Below are positions 51,963 through 61,463 of a stretch of DNA of 64,000 nucleotides, piece by piece (positions within the stretch are counted from its first letter, which is position 1; every line of letters begins with the position of its first letter). This DNA comes from Caproiciproducens sp. NJN-50. Its GTDB lineage: Bacteria; Bacillota; Clostridia; Oscillospirales; Acutalibacteraceae. Location of the stretch: positions 868,001-932,000 of the forward strand of contig NZ_CP035283.1 of the NCBI RefSeq assembly GCF_004103755.1. Direction: 5' to 3'. Under the pieces are notes generated by a model. That model did not search any database, was not told where the DNA came from, and was given only the letters and a program-made list of their open reading frames with translations. The position numbers and the translations under genes were made by a program.

Positions 51963-52116
51963 AATCAATCCTTTCGCTGAAGTTGCGAAAGATAAGTTTT
52001 TTGTGAAAAGATTCACGGGACGCCGATGGACACAACTGCATTAAAAATCCGCGCGAGAAAGCTGCATGCAATGATGTCCATCATCGCATGCAGCTTTCTG
52101 AATCTGGAGGGATTGG

Positions 52117-53421
52117 ATGAGCGAAAAATACAGAGACAGTCAGTGGGATGGCAATCGTGTCATTGACAACCTGTTGAAAGAGATTGCATTGCCAAGGATG
52201 TTCAGGGTAAAGCAGGAATTCGACGATCATAGCATTAAAAATATTGCCGAAGCTGTCCACAAGGAATTTCAAAAGGAAAAAATCCGCGGCACGATCCGGC
52301 CGGGGATGCGAATTGCGATCACGGCGGGCAGCAGGGGCCTTGACCGGATTCAGGAGCTGCTGAAAGCAATTGTTGATGAGGTCAAAGCACTGGGAGGAAG
52401 CCCTTATCTGGTTCCCACGATGGGAAGTCATGGCGGGGGGACGGCGAAGGGCCAGAAGGAATTTCTGGCCGGTATGGGGGTCACGGAGGCGGCGATGGGC
52501 GTGCCGATCCGGTCAACCATGGAAGTGAAGCTGATCGGGCGCAACGAAGACGGAAACCCGGTCTATATTGACAGGTATGCGGCGGAAGCAGACGGCGTCA
52601 TTGTTGTCAACCGCGTCAAACCCCATACGAATTTTCACGGTTCCTACGAAAGCGGGCTGATGAAGATGATGACCATCGGCCTGGGCAAGAATACCGGAGC
52701 CTCCGTTTGCCACAGTATGGGCTGGGACAATATGACGCATAATGTCGAGGCGTTTGGAACGGGCGTGCTGAAATACGCGAATATCCTGTTCGGCATTGCA
52801 ACGATTGAGAATGCTTTTGATCAGACCTGTATGATTACAGGCCTTACACCGGAAGAAATTCCTCAAAGGGAACCGGAGCTTCTGAAGATGGCAAAAGAAA
52901 AGATGCCGAGGATTCTTTTCCCGGAGTTTGACATTCTCATCGTGGACCAGATCGGCAAGAATTTCAGCGGCAGCGGGATGGACCCCAATATAACCGGGGT
53001 ATCCGGAAATCCGAAAGTTGGCGGTGATCCCAAAGTCGATCTCCGTCTCGTGCTGGACCTCAGCAACGGAACTCACGGAAATGCGACCGGTTTGGGATTG
53101 GCTGATTTTTCAACAAAACGCGTATTTGACAAAATTGACTTCGATGCGGGATATCCCAATTCGCTTACCTCCAGAACGACGGCCGGAGGGAAGATACCAA
53201 TCATTTTAAAGAACGATCAAACGGCGATCAAAAGCGCGATCTTTACCTGCACCGGGATCGGAGAAAAAGGTCCCCGCATTGTGCGGATTCCGAATACTTC
53301 CCACATTCAGTGCATTGATCTTTCGGAAGCGATGCTTGAAGAAGCGCAAAGCAATCCCCGCATTCAGATTTTAGAGCAGCCTCATGAGCTTTGCCTGAAT
53401 GCGGAAGGCAATCTTTTTTAA
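52117..53421 (+). CDS. LarA-family (DUF2088) protein, nickel-pincer racemase homologue
   Basis: 434 aa with CTGGAGGGATTGG upstream of the ATG. The N-terminal domain has GMRIAITAGSRGLDRIQELLKAIVDEVKALGGSPYLVPTMGSHGGGT, typical of LarA homologues. VVNRVKPHTNFHGSYESGLMKMMTIGLGK matches the catalytic-domain HxxxxGxxK region where LarA binds its nickel-pincer cofactor (Lys184-type region and His). It may racemise or epimerise a 2-hydroxy acid, which would fit a cluster that imports and dehydrates hydroxy or sugar acids. No larB, larC or larE cofactor genes are next to it. Confidence 0.88.
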   Translation: MSEKYRDSQWDGNRVIDNLLKEIALPRMFRVKQEFDDHSIKNIAEAVHKEFQKEKIRGTIRPGMRIAITAGSRGLDRIQELLKAIVDEVKALGGSPYLVPTMGSHGGGTAKGQKEFLAGMGVTEAAMGVPIRSTMEVKLIGRNEDGNPVYIDRYAAEADGVIVVNRVKPHTNFHGSYESGLMKMMTIGLGKNTGASVCHSMGWDNMTHNVEAFGTGVLKYANILFGIATIENAFDQTCMITGLTPEEIPQREPELLKMAKEKMPRILFPEFDILIVDQIGKNFSGSGMDPNITGVSGNPKVGGDPKVDLRLVLDLSNGTHGNATGLGLADFSTKRVFDKIDFDAGYPNSLTSRTTAGGKIPIILKNDQTAIKSAIFTCTGIGEKGPRIVRIPNTSHIQCIDLSEAMLEEAQSNPRIQILEQPHELCLNAEGNLF

Positions 53422-53427
53422 AGCTGG

Positions 53428-53468
53428 ACAGCCCGGCGGTTGAAATGACCGCCGGGCTGTTCTTTTTG
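53428..53468 (+). terminator. Terminator of the IclR cluster
   Basis: ACAGCCCGGCGGT (53428-53440), TGAAATG loop, complement 53448-53460, then TCTTTTTG. It closes the operon and separates it from the convergent ROK gene. Confidence 0.92.
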
Positions 53469-53495
53469 CGGAGAAGATCGATTTGTTCGGAAACG

Positions 53496-54638
53496 TCAAA
53501 TGCCGTTGATGAACTGATCGATGTGCATCAGCGCCGCGCCCACGGCGATTGATTCGAGTTTATACTGACAGACTTCCACATAGCTGCTGTCTTTTTCGAA
53601 AGTGTTGCGCTGTTCGACAATATTTTTCAGCAAATCGATGTATTGATCCATGTAGCTGCCGACATAACCGCCGACAATGACTTTGCAGTCGAACAGCATC
53701 CTGAGATTGTTGATGGCGATGGAGAGGTAATAGAGATATTCCTGCCAGATGGCCTTGTGCGGTTCACTGCCCGCCCGGACCAGGTCGAAAAATTTGGAGA
53801 GGTTCCCGTCGGCGCTGTCCGACAGGATGTGGGCGGAGCAGTAGGCGTCCACGCAGCCTTTTTCCCCGCAGTAGCAGAGCCTTCCGTTCGGGACGATGGT
53901 CATGTGCCCGAATTCACCGCTGCGTTCGTTCTCCCCGGAATAAATTTTGTTGTCGATCAGAATGGAGCCGCCCACGCTGTCGCTGAGGGACAGATAGACG
54001 ACGTTGGAAGCGTTGTTCGATTTCCATAATTCTGCAAATCCGGCCGCGTTTGCGTCGTTGCACAGGGTACAGCGGTAAGAGATATATTGGGAAAAGCAAT
54101 CCAGCGTACCGCCGGTAAATCCGAGCACGGGGGAGTACACAACCTTCCTCATGTCTTTTGAGATGATCCCCGGCACGGCGATGCCAACGCCGTAGATTTT
54201 TTCAGGGTCGATTTTTAAAGAAGAGACCCGGTTGTCAATCAAAGCCCCCAGCTCCCTGAAATATTCCTCCGAGTTGCTGAATTTTTTCCGAAGCCTTTCG
54301 TGCAGAATCACTTCGCCGCCCAGATTCACCACGACGATCCCGATATGGTTTCTGGTGATATCCAGTCCGATGGAGAAGGTAGCATCCCGATTGAACGAAA
54401 TGGCCTTTGCCTTCCTTCCGCCGGTGGAATCGAACAGGCCGTGCTCCACAATCAAATTTTGTTCGCTCAGTTCTTTCAGGTTTTGCGAAACGGTGGGCAG
54501 GCTCATTTGCAGGGAATAGGCGATATCCTGCTTGGAAAGCGGCTCATTATGATATAAGAATCGGAAAATCCGATTCTTATTGTGCTTTTTCAGGTCGATA
54601 TTGTTTGACAGCTCAGTCACGCCGCTGCTCTTTTTCAT
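53496..54638 (-). CDS. ROK family transcriptional regulator (XylR-like)
   Basis: 380 aa. N-terminal winged HTH (NKNRIFRFLYHNEPLSKQDIAYSLQMSLPTVSQNLKELSEQNLIVE), then the ROK sugar-kinase fold: SIGLDITRNHIGIVVVNLGG, YGVGIAVPGIIS, LCNDANAAGFAELW, and the zinc-motif region GEFGHMTIVPNGRLCYCGEKGCVDAYCS with its cysteine cluster. The arrangement is that of XylR/NagC-type repressors. It is divergent from the sugar ABC importer and xylulokinase genes and is most likely their repressor, released by a sugar such as xylose or a polyol. Confidence 0.93.
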   Translation of the reverse strand: MKKSSGVTELSNNIDLKKHNKNRIFRFLYHNEPLSKQDIAYSLQMSLPTVSQNLKELSEQNLIVEHGLFDSTGGRKAKAISFNRDATFSIGLDITRNHIGIVVVNLGGEVILHERLRKKFSNSEEYFRELGALIDNRVSSLKIDPEKIYGVGIAVPGIISKDMRKVVYSPVLGFTGGTLDCFSQYISYRCTLCNDANAAGFAELWKSNNASNVVYLSLSDSVGGSILIDNKIYSGENERSGEFGHMTIVPNGRLCYCGEKGCVDAYCSAHILSDSADGNLSKFFDLVRAGSEPHKAIWQEYLYYLSIAINNLRMLFDCKVIVGGYVGSYMDQYIDLLKNIVEQRNTFEKDSSYVEVCQYKLESIAVGAALMHIDQFINGI

Positions 54639-54828
54639 TTCATTTATTCACATCTTTTATAAAAATATCATTTAAAACTATCTATAGTCTAATCTTATTT
54701 TGAGTCACTTTCAATAGGCAGTTCGAAAAAATCCGCCCATTTGTAAATATTTTAACAATTTTACAAAATTCCCAAAATGAAATGTTAAATAATTGCTAAA
54801 AACTTTCCGATATATTTTTGTGAATGTA

Positions 54829-54857
54829 TTGACATTATACAGCGCGGGAGTTATACT
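54829..54857 (+). promoter_or_regulatory. Promoter of the sugar ABC importer operon
   Basis: TTGACA (54829-54834), a 17-bp spacer, TATACT (54852-54857), about 100 bp upstream of the TTG start. The 322-bp divergent region is AT-rich in its middle and should also contain the ROK operator, but no single palindrome stands out by eye. Confidence 0.8.
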
Positions 54858-54960
54858 GAAACTTGTTAAATTAGTTTTGCAAAATATTTTAAAAAAGATT
54901 GCGCCATTCGACTTGATTCGGCGCAGCGCGGTACGAAATCCGCAAGTGAGGGGGATTGTA

Positions 54961-56487
54961 TTGGAACAGCCGGTCAAATTGAGAGTCTCCAATATCAATA
55001 AGTCTTTTCCCGGGGTAAAAGCGCTCGATCAGATCAATTTCACCGTGCGAAAGGGAACGGTCCACGTATTGTGCGGGGAGAACGGCGCCGGAAAATCTAC
55101 GCTGATGAAGATCATCAACGGCATTTATCAGCCGGACTCCGGACAGATCTACATTGATGAACAGCCGGTCAAAATCCACAGCCCCATTCAGGCGGGCAGT
55201 TACGGCATTTCGATGATCCCCCAGGAGCTGGCCTATGTTCCGGAGATGACGGTCGAGGAAAACATGTTTCTTGGCAAATGGCCGAAGAACAGGATGGGGA
55301 GCATAGACTGGGGGAAAATCCGGCAGCAGACGAAGGCGCTTTTGGAACAGGAGAAACTTCCGTTTTCTCCGGCGACCAGGCTGAGGGACCTTTCGGTTTC
55401 AAACGTGCAGATGCTTGAGATCCTGAAGGCGGTTTCCAATAACGCTCAGATCATCATCATGGATGAGCCCACCTCCGCCATCACCAACAAGGAAGTCGCC
55501 GTTTTATTCGACAAGATCAGAAATCTGAAACGTCAGGGCGTATCGATTATCTACATATCTCACAAACTGGACGAAATTTTCCAGATTGCGGATGACATCA
55601 CGGTGATGCGCGACGGCGCGGTGGTCCGGTCGGCCCCGAGCGAAGAATGGGATATCGACAGGATCATCACCATGATGGTCGGAAGAAAACTGGACAGCAA
55701 CTACCCCAAAGAGGAGATCGCTCAGGGTCCGCGCGTTCTGGAAGCGCAAAACCTCAGCGGCGGCATTTTCCGGAATATTTCCTTTCACGTGAACGCGGGA
55801 GAGATCGTCGGCTTCGCCGGACTGATGGGAGCCGGGCGGACGGAAGTGATGCGCGCGCTGTACGGCCTGGACCCGCTTTTTTCCGGGACGGTGAAGGTGG
55901 ACGGAAGGGAAATCCGGATCCGGAGCGTGAAGGACAGCATCCGGAAGGGAATCGTGATGCTGTCGGAGGACCGCAGAAGATACGGCATTATCCCGATGCG
56001 GAGCGTCAAGGAAAACACCACGCTGGCAAGGCTGGATTCCATTTTTAAAAATGCCCATCTGCATTCCCGCCTTGAAACAAAAATCGTGTCCGAAATGTTT
56101 GAAAAAATGCAGGTGAAGACCCCGACGCTCGATACCCCTCTCGAATCCCTGAGCGGGGGAAACCAGCAAAAGGTCATCCTTGCGAAATGGATCATCTGCG
56201 ACCCGAAGATTTTGATCCTCGACGAACCCACCAGAGGGATCGACGTCGGCGCGAAGTACGAGATTTACAAGCTGATGACGCAGCTTGTAAAACAGAACCG
56301 GGCTATCATTATGATTTCCTCCGAGCTGCCGGAGCTGATCGGCATGTGCGACAGGATCTATGTCATGAACCAGGGAAATATCACGGGAGAAATCCGACGG
56401 GATACTTTTTCGCAGGAGCTTATCATGAAGTATGCCACCGGAATATTGAAAGAGGATGTGAACATCAGTGATCACCAAAGCGCGTAA
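54961..56487 (+). CDS. Sugar ABC importer ATP-binding protein (RbsA/XylG type)
   Basis: 508 aa from the TTG at 54961 with GAGGGGG upstream. A longer in-frame extension to 54793 covers the promoter and is rejected. Two fused ATPase domains: domain 1 with GENGAGKST (residues about 37-45), a divergent signature LSVSNVQMLEIL and IIIMDEPTSAI; domain 2 with GLMGAGRTE, SLSGGNQQKVILAKWI and LILDEPTRGIDVGAKYEIY. This is the standard layout for ribose, xylose and related monosaccharide importers. The following permease gene overlaps it by 20 bp. Confidence 0.95.
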   Translation: MEQPVKLRVSNINKSFPGVKALDQINFTVRKGTVHVLCGENGAGKSTLMKIINGIYQPDSGQIYIDEQPVKIHSPIQAGSYGISMIPQELAYVPEMTVEENMFLGKWPKNRMGSIDWGKIRQQTKALLEQEKLPFSPATRLRDLSVSNVQMLEILKAVSNNAQIIIMDEPTSAITNKEVAVLFDKIRNLKRQGVSIIYISHKLDEIFQIADDITVMRDGAVVRSAPSEEWDIDRIITMMVGRKLDSNYPKEEIAQGPRVLEAQNLSGGIFRNISFHVNAGEIVGFAGLMGAGRTEVMRALYGLDPLFSGTVKVDGREIRIRSVKDSIRKGIVMLSEDRRRYGIIPMRSVKENTTLARLDSIFKNAHLHSRLETKIVSEMFEKMQVKTPTLDTPLESLSGGNQQKVILAKWIICDPKILILDEPTRGIDVGAKYEIYKLMTQLVKQNRAIIMISSELPELIGMCDRIYVMNQGNITGEIRRDTFSQELIMKYATGILKEDVNISDHQSA

Positions 56488-57466
56488 TTTTCGGTCCGCC
56501 TGGTCGAAAGCGACCAAACAATACAGCATTTTTCTGGTTCTGGCGGTCTTGTTTCTGATTTGTTCCTTTGCCAATGAAAATTTCCTTTCCTCCGGGAACC
56601 TGCTCAATATTTCGCGGCAGATATCGGTCACCACGATTCTGGCCTTCGGGCAGACGATTCTGATCATCTGCGGAATGCTGGACCTCTCCGACTCGGCGGT
56701 GCTCGCCCTTTCGGGCGTGTTCGCCGTTTCCGCCTATAAGGCGTCGCACTCCCTGCTGCTGGCTTTTGTGGTCGGCCTGCTGACCGGCGTGGCCTGCAAC
56801 CTTGTCAACGCGGTGATGGTGGCGTCTTTCAGGGCGCCCGCGTTCATCGCGACTCTGGCGATGCAGGCGATGGCCAGGGGGCTGGCGCTGTTTTACACGA
56901 AGGGCCAGAATATTCTGAAGATTGACCGTTTCACTGTTTTCGGACAGGGTTCCGTGATGGGAATCCCCATTCCGGTGATCTTTCTCGTGATTACCCTGGC
57001 GATCACCTGGTACCTTTTGAACCAGACGGCGTTCGGACGGTCCATGTTCGCCATCGGCGGCAATGAGGAGGCGTCCATCGCCTCCGGGATCAACACGAAA
57101 AAGCAGAAATACATCGCGTTCATGGTCAACGGCCTGATGGTCGGCCTTGCGGGCATCCTGTTCATGTCCCGCGTGAACGCCGGCCTTCCGAACGGCGCCG
57201 TGAATTACGAAACACAGGCCATCACCGCCACGATCATCGGCGGAACGAGCTTCACGGGCGGCATCGGAACGGCTTCAGGCACCATCGCCGGCGCGTTCAT
57301 CGTCGGTTTCCTGGACAACATCATGAACCTTTCCGGCGTGGATTCCTACATTCAGCAGATTGTCCGCGGCGCGATCATTGCGGTCGCCGTGATCTACGAT
57401 ATCCAGGCGAAAAACCGCAGGGTAAAAAGCCACCTTGGGAATATTTCCGAAAAATCTGAAAGCTGA
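56468..57466 (+). CDS. Sugar ABC importer permease (RbsC/XylH type)
   Basis: 332 aa from a GTG inside the end of the ATPase gene. About eight to ten helices. Family motifs are SVTTILAFGQTILIICGMLDLSDSAVLALSG, NLVNAVMVASFRAPAFIATLAMQAMARGLAL, GRSMFAIGGNEEASIASGINTKKQK and ITATIIGGTSFTGGIGTASGTIAGAFIVG. It is the membrane channel of the monosaccharide importer. Confidence 0.95.
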   Translation: MITKARNFRSAWSKATKQYSIFLVLAVLFLICSFANENFLSSGNLLNISRQISVTTILAFGQTILIICGMLDLSDSAVLALSGVFAVSAYKASHSLLLAFVVGLLTGVACNLVNAVMVASFRAPAFIATLAMQAMARGLALFYTKGQNILKIDRFTVFGQGSVMGIPIPVIFLVITLAITWYLLNQTAFGRSMFAIGGNEEASIASGINTKKQKYIAFMVNGLMVGLAGILFMSRVNAGLPNGAVNYETQAITATIIGGTSFTGGIGTASGTIAGAFIVGFLDNIMNLSGVDSYIQQIVRGAIIAVAVIYDIQAKNRRVKSHLGNISEKSES

Positions 57467-57497
57467 TCCAATTTATTACATATTAGGAGGAGTTTTT

Positions 57498-58526
57498 ATG
57501 AAAAGGCAAGTTTCCCTGATCCTGTCACTGCTGCTGGTTGCAGCTACGCTGGGCGGCTGTTCCAGCGCATCCACCGCCGGCAGCGCGCCTCAGAACGCGC
57601 AGTCCGCCGCATCCGGCGCCGCTTCGGCCTCGAGCGCCGCGGCATCCGCCAAATACCGGATCGCCTTTGTGGCGAGGGCCCAATCCGATTCCTTCGCGGC
57701 CTGGCTGGCCAATGCCATGAAGAGCGAAGCGGAGAAATATTCCGACGTCCAGCTTGAAATTTTTGACGGCGAAGCAAACGACGACAAGGAAAACACCATG
57801 ATCGAAAATGCCATCACAAACAAATTCGACTGCATCGTCGTCCAACCGAACAACGGAGAGGCCCAAAGACCTTATGTGGAAAAAGTTGTGGCGGCGGGAA
57901 TCCAGGCCATCACGACAAATGCGGCGATCACCGGAATCGAAGGTGCGTCTTTCGTGGACGCCGACCCATACAAGCAGGCTTCCGTCAGCGCCGAGAGGGC
58001 CGTCAAGGAAGTCCCCAAAAACGCAAACGTCGTGGTCTTAAAAGGACCCTCCGGCAATTTTCACGCCGATCAGAGGCGCGTCGCGTGGAAGGAAGTTTTC
58101 TTTGACAAGCGCCCGGACGTCAAGATCGTCGGGGAGCAGATCGCCAACTGGAACAAGGATGAAGCCATGAACTACATGGAGGACTGGATCCAGTCCAACA
58201 GCAAGATCGACGCGATCATTTCCATGAACGACAACATGTGCGCGGGCGCGCTGGAAGCCGTCAAGGGCAACTCCAATTTCTCCAAGATCCTTGCCTACGG
58301 CGTCGACGGCACGGCAGAGGCCTGCCTGCTGATCCAGGACGGCAAAATGACCTCGACCTGCCTGCAGAACGCTTACACTCTGGCGGAAAAAATAATGTCG
58401 ACCGCTCATGACCTGCTGACCGGCAAGGAAAAGAAGGTCGAGACAAGAATCGACTGCCCGCTCATTACAAAGGACAATGTCCAGCAGTATATCGATATGT
58501 ACAAGAAGACGGGAGATATCAAGTAA
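57498..58526 (+). CDS. Sugar-binding lipoprotein of the ABC importer (RbsB-like)
   Basis: 342 aa from ATG 57498 with AGGAGGAGTTTTT upstream. Lipoprotein signal peptide MKRQVSLILSLLLVAATLGGC with the lipid-modified Cys at residue 21, then an Ala/Ser linker. The periplasmic-binding-protein fold (Peripla_BP_4) follows: YRIAFVARAQSDSFAAWLANAMKSEAEKY, DCIVVQPNNGEAQRPYVEKVVAAGI, GPSGNFHADQRRVAWKEVF, and ISMNDNMCAGALEAVKG. It delivers the sugar to the permease. The precise ligand is unknown, but a pentose or polyol fits the downstream enzymes. Confidence 0.95.
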   Translation: MKRQVSLILSLLLVAATLGGCSSASTAGSAPQNAQSAASGAASASSAAASAKYRIAFVARAQSDSFAAWLANAMKSEAEKYSDVQLEIFDGEANDDKENTMIENAITNKFDCIVVQPNNGEAQRPYVEKVVAAGIQAITTNAAITGIEGASFVDADPYKQASVSAERAVKEVPKNANVVVLKGPSGNFHADQRRVAWKEVFFDKRPDVKIVGEQIANWNKDEAMNYMEDWIQSNSKIDAIISMNDNMCAGALEAVKGNSNFSKILAYGVDGTAEACLLIQDGKMTSTCLQNAYTLAEKIMSTAHDLLTGKEKKVETRIDCPLITKDNVQQYIDMYKKTGDIK

Positions 58527-58607
58527 ACCGTTTAAGCCGTTTTTCAGCAGGCGTCTTCAGGAAATGCCGATTGAATCACAGCACGCACAAACCGGGGCGG
58601 CTCTTGT

Positions 58608-58638
58608 CCGGCAGGTTTGGAAAAGTGAAACCTGCCGG
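58608..58638 (+). repeat. Inverted repeat between binding protein and dehydrogenase genes
   Basis: CCGGCAGGTTT (58608-58618) and AAACCTGCCGG (58628-58638), an 11-bp stem with a 9-base loop and no T tract. It may stabilise the upstream mRNA so that the binding protein is made in excess, as is common in ABC importer operons. Confidence 0.6.
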
Positions 58639-58727
58639 GCAAAAATTCGCTGGGCCGGCGTGGAATCCGACACCAATCACGGCCCCTGAAAAGATCTTAT
58701 TATTGATTTGGAGGATACACTGGAGAA

Positions 58728-59768
58728 ATGGAAAACAAAGCGTTTTACATGACCGGATTGAAAAAGATGGAAATGCGGGAGATTCCCGTTCCGGATCCGG
58801 CTGATGACGAAGTTTTGATCAAGCTGGAATATGCCGGGATTTGCGGGTCCGACGTGCATTACTACGAAAATGGCAGAATCGGCGATTTTGTTGTGGAGGG
58901 GGACTTTATCCTGGGGCACGAGTGCGCGGGCACGGTGATTGGGACCGGCAGTCAGGTCAATCACCTGAAAGCCGGCGACAGGGTCGCGCTGGAACCGGGC
59001 CGCACCTGCGGGAAGTGTATTTTCTGCAAAACCGGCCGATATAATCTCTGTCCCGGCGTCAGATTTTTGGCGACGCCTCCCTATCAGGGCTGCCTTATGA
59101 ACTACATTGCTTATCCGGCAGACATGTGCTTTCGTCTGCCCGAAAATTTCAGCACGAAAGAGGGAGCGCTGATTGAACCGCTTTCCGTCGGAATTCACGC
59201 GGCGAGGCAGGGAAATGTCAGTCTGGGATCGTCGGTCGTGATCCTTGGGGCCGGATGCATCGGGCTGGTGACGCTGCTTGCCTGCAAAGCGCATGGAGCG
59301 GCGGATATTACGGTCGTGGATGTCATTCCGAAGCGGCTTGAATTTGCGCAAAAACTGGGTGCGACCCGCGTAATCAACGCAGCCGAAGAAGACGCGCGCG
59401 AAGTGATGGAGAAAATCACTGAAGGCGCGGGGACGGAAATTGTGATCGAAACCGCGGGGTCGGCCAAAACCGTTGCCCAGACGCCGTATCTGGTCAGCCG
59501 TGGAGGAAGAATCGTCCTGGTCGGCATGGCGCAGGAGGATGTGATTCCCTATAACTTCGCGAAAATCATGGCGAAGGAGGCGGAGATTCATTCCGTTTTT
59601 CGCTATCGGAACATCTATCCCCGGGCGATTCAGGCGGTTGAAACGGGGATCATAGATATTTCTCAGATTGTTACGCACGAATTTGAGTTTGAAGAAACAG
59701 CAAAAGCGTTTGATTTTGTCATTAGCCATAAGCAGGATGTTGTAAAAGCGGTTATTAAAATCGACTAG
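58728..59768 (+). CDS. Zinc-dependent polyol dehydrogenase (xylitol/sorbitol type)
   Basis: 346 aa medium-chain dehydrogenase. Catalytic zinc ligands are in YAGICGSDVHYYENG and LGHECAGTV. The structural zinc cysteines are in EPGRTCGKCIFCKTGRYNLCPGVRF. The NAD site is VVILGAGCIGLVTLLACKAHGA near residue 165. It closely resembles xylitol or L-iditol/sorbitol dehydrogenases, which oxidise polyols to ketoses. Followed 20 bp later by xylulokinase, it would turn xylitol to xylulose, or another polyol to a ketose, for phosphorylation. Confidence 0.93.
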   Translation: MENKAFYMTGLKKMEMREIPVPDPADDEVLIKLEYAGICGSDVHYYENGRIGDFVVEGDFILGHECAGTVIGTGSQVNHLKAGDRVALEPGRTCGKCIFCKTGRYNLCPGVRFLATPPYQGCLMNYIAYPADMCFRLPENFSTKEGALIEPLSVGIHAARQGNVSLGSSVVILGAGCIGLVTLLACKAHGAADITVVDVIPKRLEFAQKLGATRVINAAEEDAREVMEKITEGAGTEIVIETAGSAKTVAQTPYLVSRGGRIVLVGMAQEDVIPYNFAKIMAKEAEIHSVFRYRNIYPRAIQAVETGIIDISQIVTHEFEFEETAKAFDFVISHKQDVVKAVIKID

Positions 59769-59787
59769 TGATTTTCAGGAGCATAAA

Positions 59788-61335
59788 ATGGAGTATTTAA
59801 TTGGTTCCGATCTGGGCACTTCAGGGGCGAAGACCGTACTGTTTGATTCTTCAGGGACGGCTGTTGCGTCAAAGACGCTGGAATATGCGCTTTACCAGCC
59901 GCAGAACGGATGGGCGGAGCAGGACCCGGAAGACTGGTGGAACGCGGTCCGCGACGGGATCCGCTCGGTCCTTTCCGAAAGCGGCGTTCCGGCGGGGAAC
60001 ATCCGCGGCATCGGGCTTTCCGGGCAGATGCACGGCCTGGTCATGCTGGACCGGGACGGGAATCCGCTGAGAAAGGCGATTATCTGGTGCGACCAGCGCA
60101 CGGACCGGGAATGTGAGAAGATGAACACCCTGATCGGTCCGCGGAAGATGGTGGAGATCACCGCAAACCCCGCCATGACCGGTTTCACAGCGGCTAAAAT
60201 TCTGTGGGTCAAAGACAACCAGCCGGAAATTTACGAAAAGTGCGCGCACATTCTTCTGCCGAAAGACTATATCCGGTACCGGCTGACGGGGGAGTTCGCC
60301 ACCGATGTGTCGGACGCGGCCGGAATGCAGCTTATGGACGTCCCGAACCGGTGCTGGTCGGAGGAAATCCTTTCAAAACTTGACATCGACCGGTCGCTGA
60401 TGGCGACGATTTACGAATCGCCGGAAATAACGGGCAGAGTTCATCGGACGGCGGCGGAACTGACCGGTCTGCCGGAGGGGACTCCTGTGGTCGGCGGGGC
60501 GGGGGACAATTCTGCGGCCGCGGTCGGGACCGGTGTGGTGGGGCCCGGAAAAGCGTTTACGACTCTGGGGACTTCGGGTGTGGTTTATACGATAGCCGAC
60601 CGGGCCTCCATCGACCCCAAAGGACGCATCCACACATTCTGTGCTCCGATTCCCGGCAAGTGGACGCTGATGAGCTGCACTCAGGCGGCGGGGCTTTCGC
60701 TCAAATGGTTCCGGGACCAGTTCTGCGCACAGGAAATTTCAGATGCGAAAGGGGAACGGATTGATCCGTATGTTCTCATGGATCGGGAGGCGGAGGCCGT
60801 TCCCTGCGGTTCGGACGGACTTCTGTATCTGCCGTATCTGATGGGGGAGCGTTCTCCGCATCCGAACGCGGATTGCAGGGGTGTTTTTTTCGGCCTGTCC
60901 GCGATTCATACCCGCGCCCATCTGATCCGCGCCGTCATGGAGGGGGTTGCCTATTCCCAGTTGGAGTGCGTGGATGTTTTCCGCGAACTGAACTGCGAAA
61001 TTGACAGCATGACGGTGTGCGGCGGCGGAGCAAGGAGCCGTCTGTGGAGGCAGATGCTTGCCGATCTGTATTCCTGCCCCGTGAACACACTGCAAACCGA
61101 CGAGGGCCCGGCGCTGGGAGCGGCCATTCTTGCCGGAACGGGCTGCGGGGTATTTTCTTCCGTGGAAGAGGGCTGCGGCCGGATTATTCATCAGAAAGCG
61201 GTTCAGGAACCTGATCCGCTGCGGCACGCGGCATACGCTCCCTACTATCGGCTCTATCGAAAGATTTATCTTGATCTTTTGGATGATTTCAGCATTCTTC
61301 ACCACATCCGGGCGAATGGGGAAGAAAGACTCTGA
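59788..61335 (+). CDS. xylB: Xylulokinase
   Basis: 515 aa FGGY-family sugar kinase. IGSDLGTSGAKTVLFD at the start is the ATP-binding phosphate-1 motif. GIGLSGQMHGLVMLD is characteristic of xylulokinase (substrate loop with MHG). YRLTGEFATDVSDAAGMQL, GGAGDNSAAAVGTGVV and CGGGARSRLWRQMLADLY follow. It phosphorylates D-xylulose, feeding the pentose phosphate pathway. It ends the operon and is followed by a long terminator. Confidence 0.95.
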   Translation: MEYLIGSDLGTSGAKTVLFDSSGTAVASKTLEYALYQPQNGWAEQDPEDWWNAVRDGIRSVLSESGVPAGNIRGIGLSGQMHGLVMLDRDGNPLRKAIIWCDQRTDRECEKMNTLIGPRKMVEITANPAMTGFTAAKILWVKDNQPEIYEKCAHILLPKDYIRYRLTGEFATDVSDAAGMQLMDVPNRCWSEEILSKLDIDRSLMATIYESPEITGRVHRTAAELTGLPEGTPVVGGAGDNSAAAVGTGVVGPGKAFTTLGTSGVVYTIADRASIDPKGRIHTFCAPIPGKWTLMSCTQAAGLSLKWFRDQFCAQEISDAKGERIDPYVLMDREAEAVPCGSDGLLYLPYLMGERSPHPNADCRGVFFGLSAIHTRAHLIRAVMEGVAYSQLECVDVFRELNCEIDSMTVCGGGARSRLWRQMLADLYSCPVNTLQTDEGPALGAAILAGTGCGVFSSVEEGCGRIIHQKAVQEPDPLRHAAYAPYYRLYRKIYLDLLDDFSILHHIRANGEERL

Positions 61336-61364
61336 GTCCCGGGCGGTTTGTATCCCAAAACAGG

Positions 61365-61430
61365 AAAAAGCGGTTTTCTCTCAAACAAAAGGGTCGAAAG
61401 ACCGGCGTTTGAAAGAAAGCCGCTTTTTTT
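61365..61430 (+). terminator. Long terminator after xylB
   Basis: AAAAAGCGGTTTTCTCTCAA and its near complement (TTGAAAGAAAGCCGCTTTTT) form a stem of over 20 bp with an internal small hairpin (GGTCGAAAGACC), ending in seven T residues. Confidence 0.9.
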
Positions 61431-61463
61431 AAATAAGGCGAGAGCGTTCAGCCGGCATTGACG

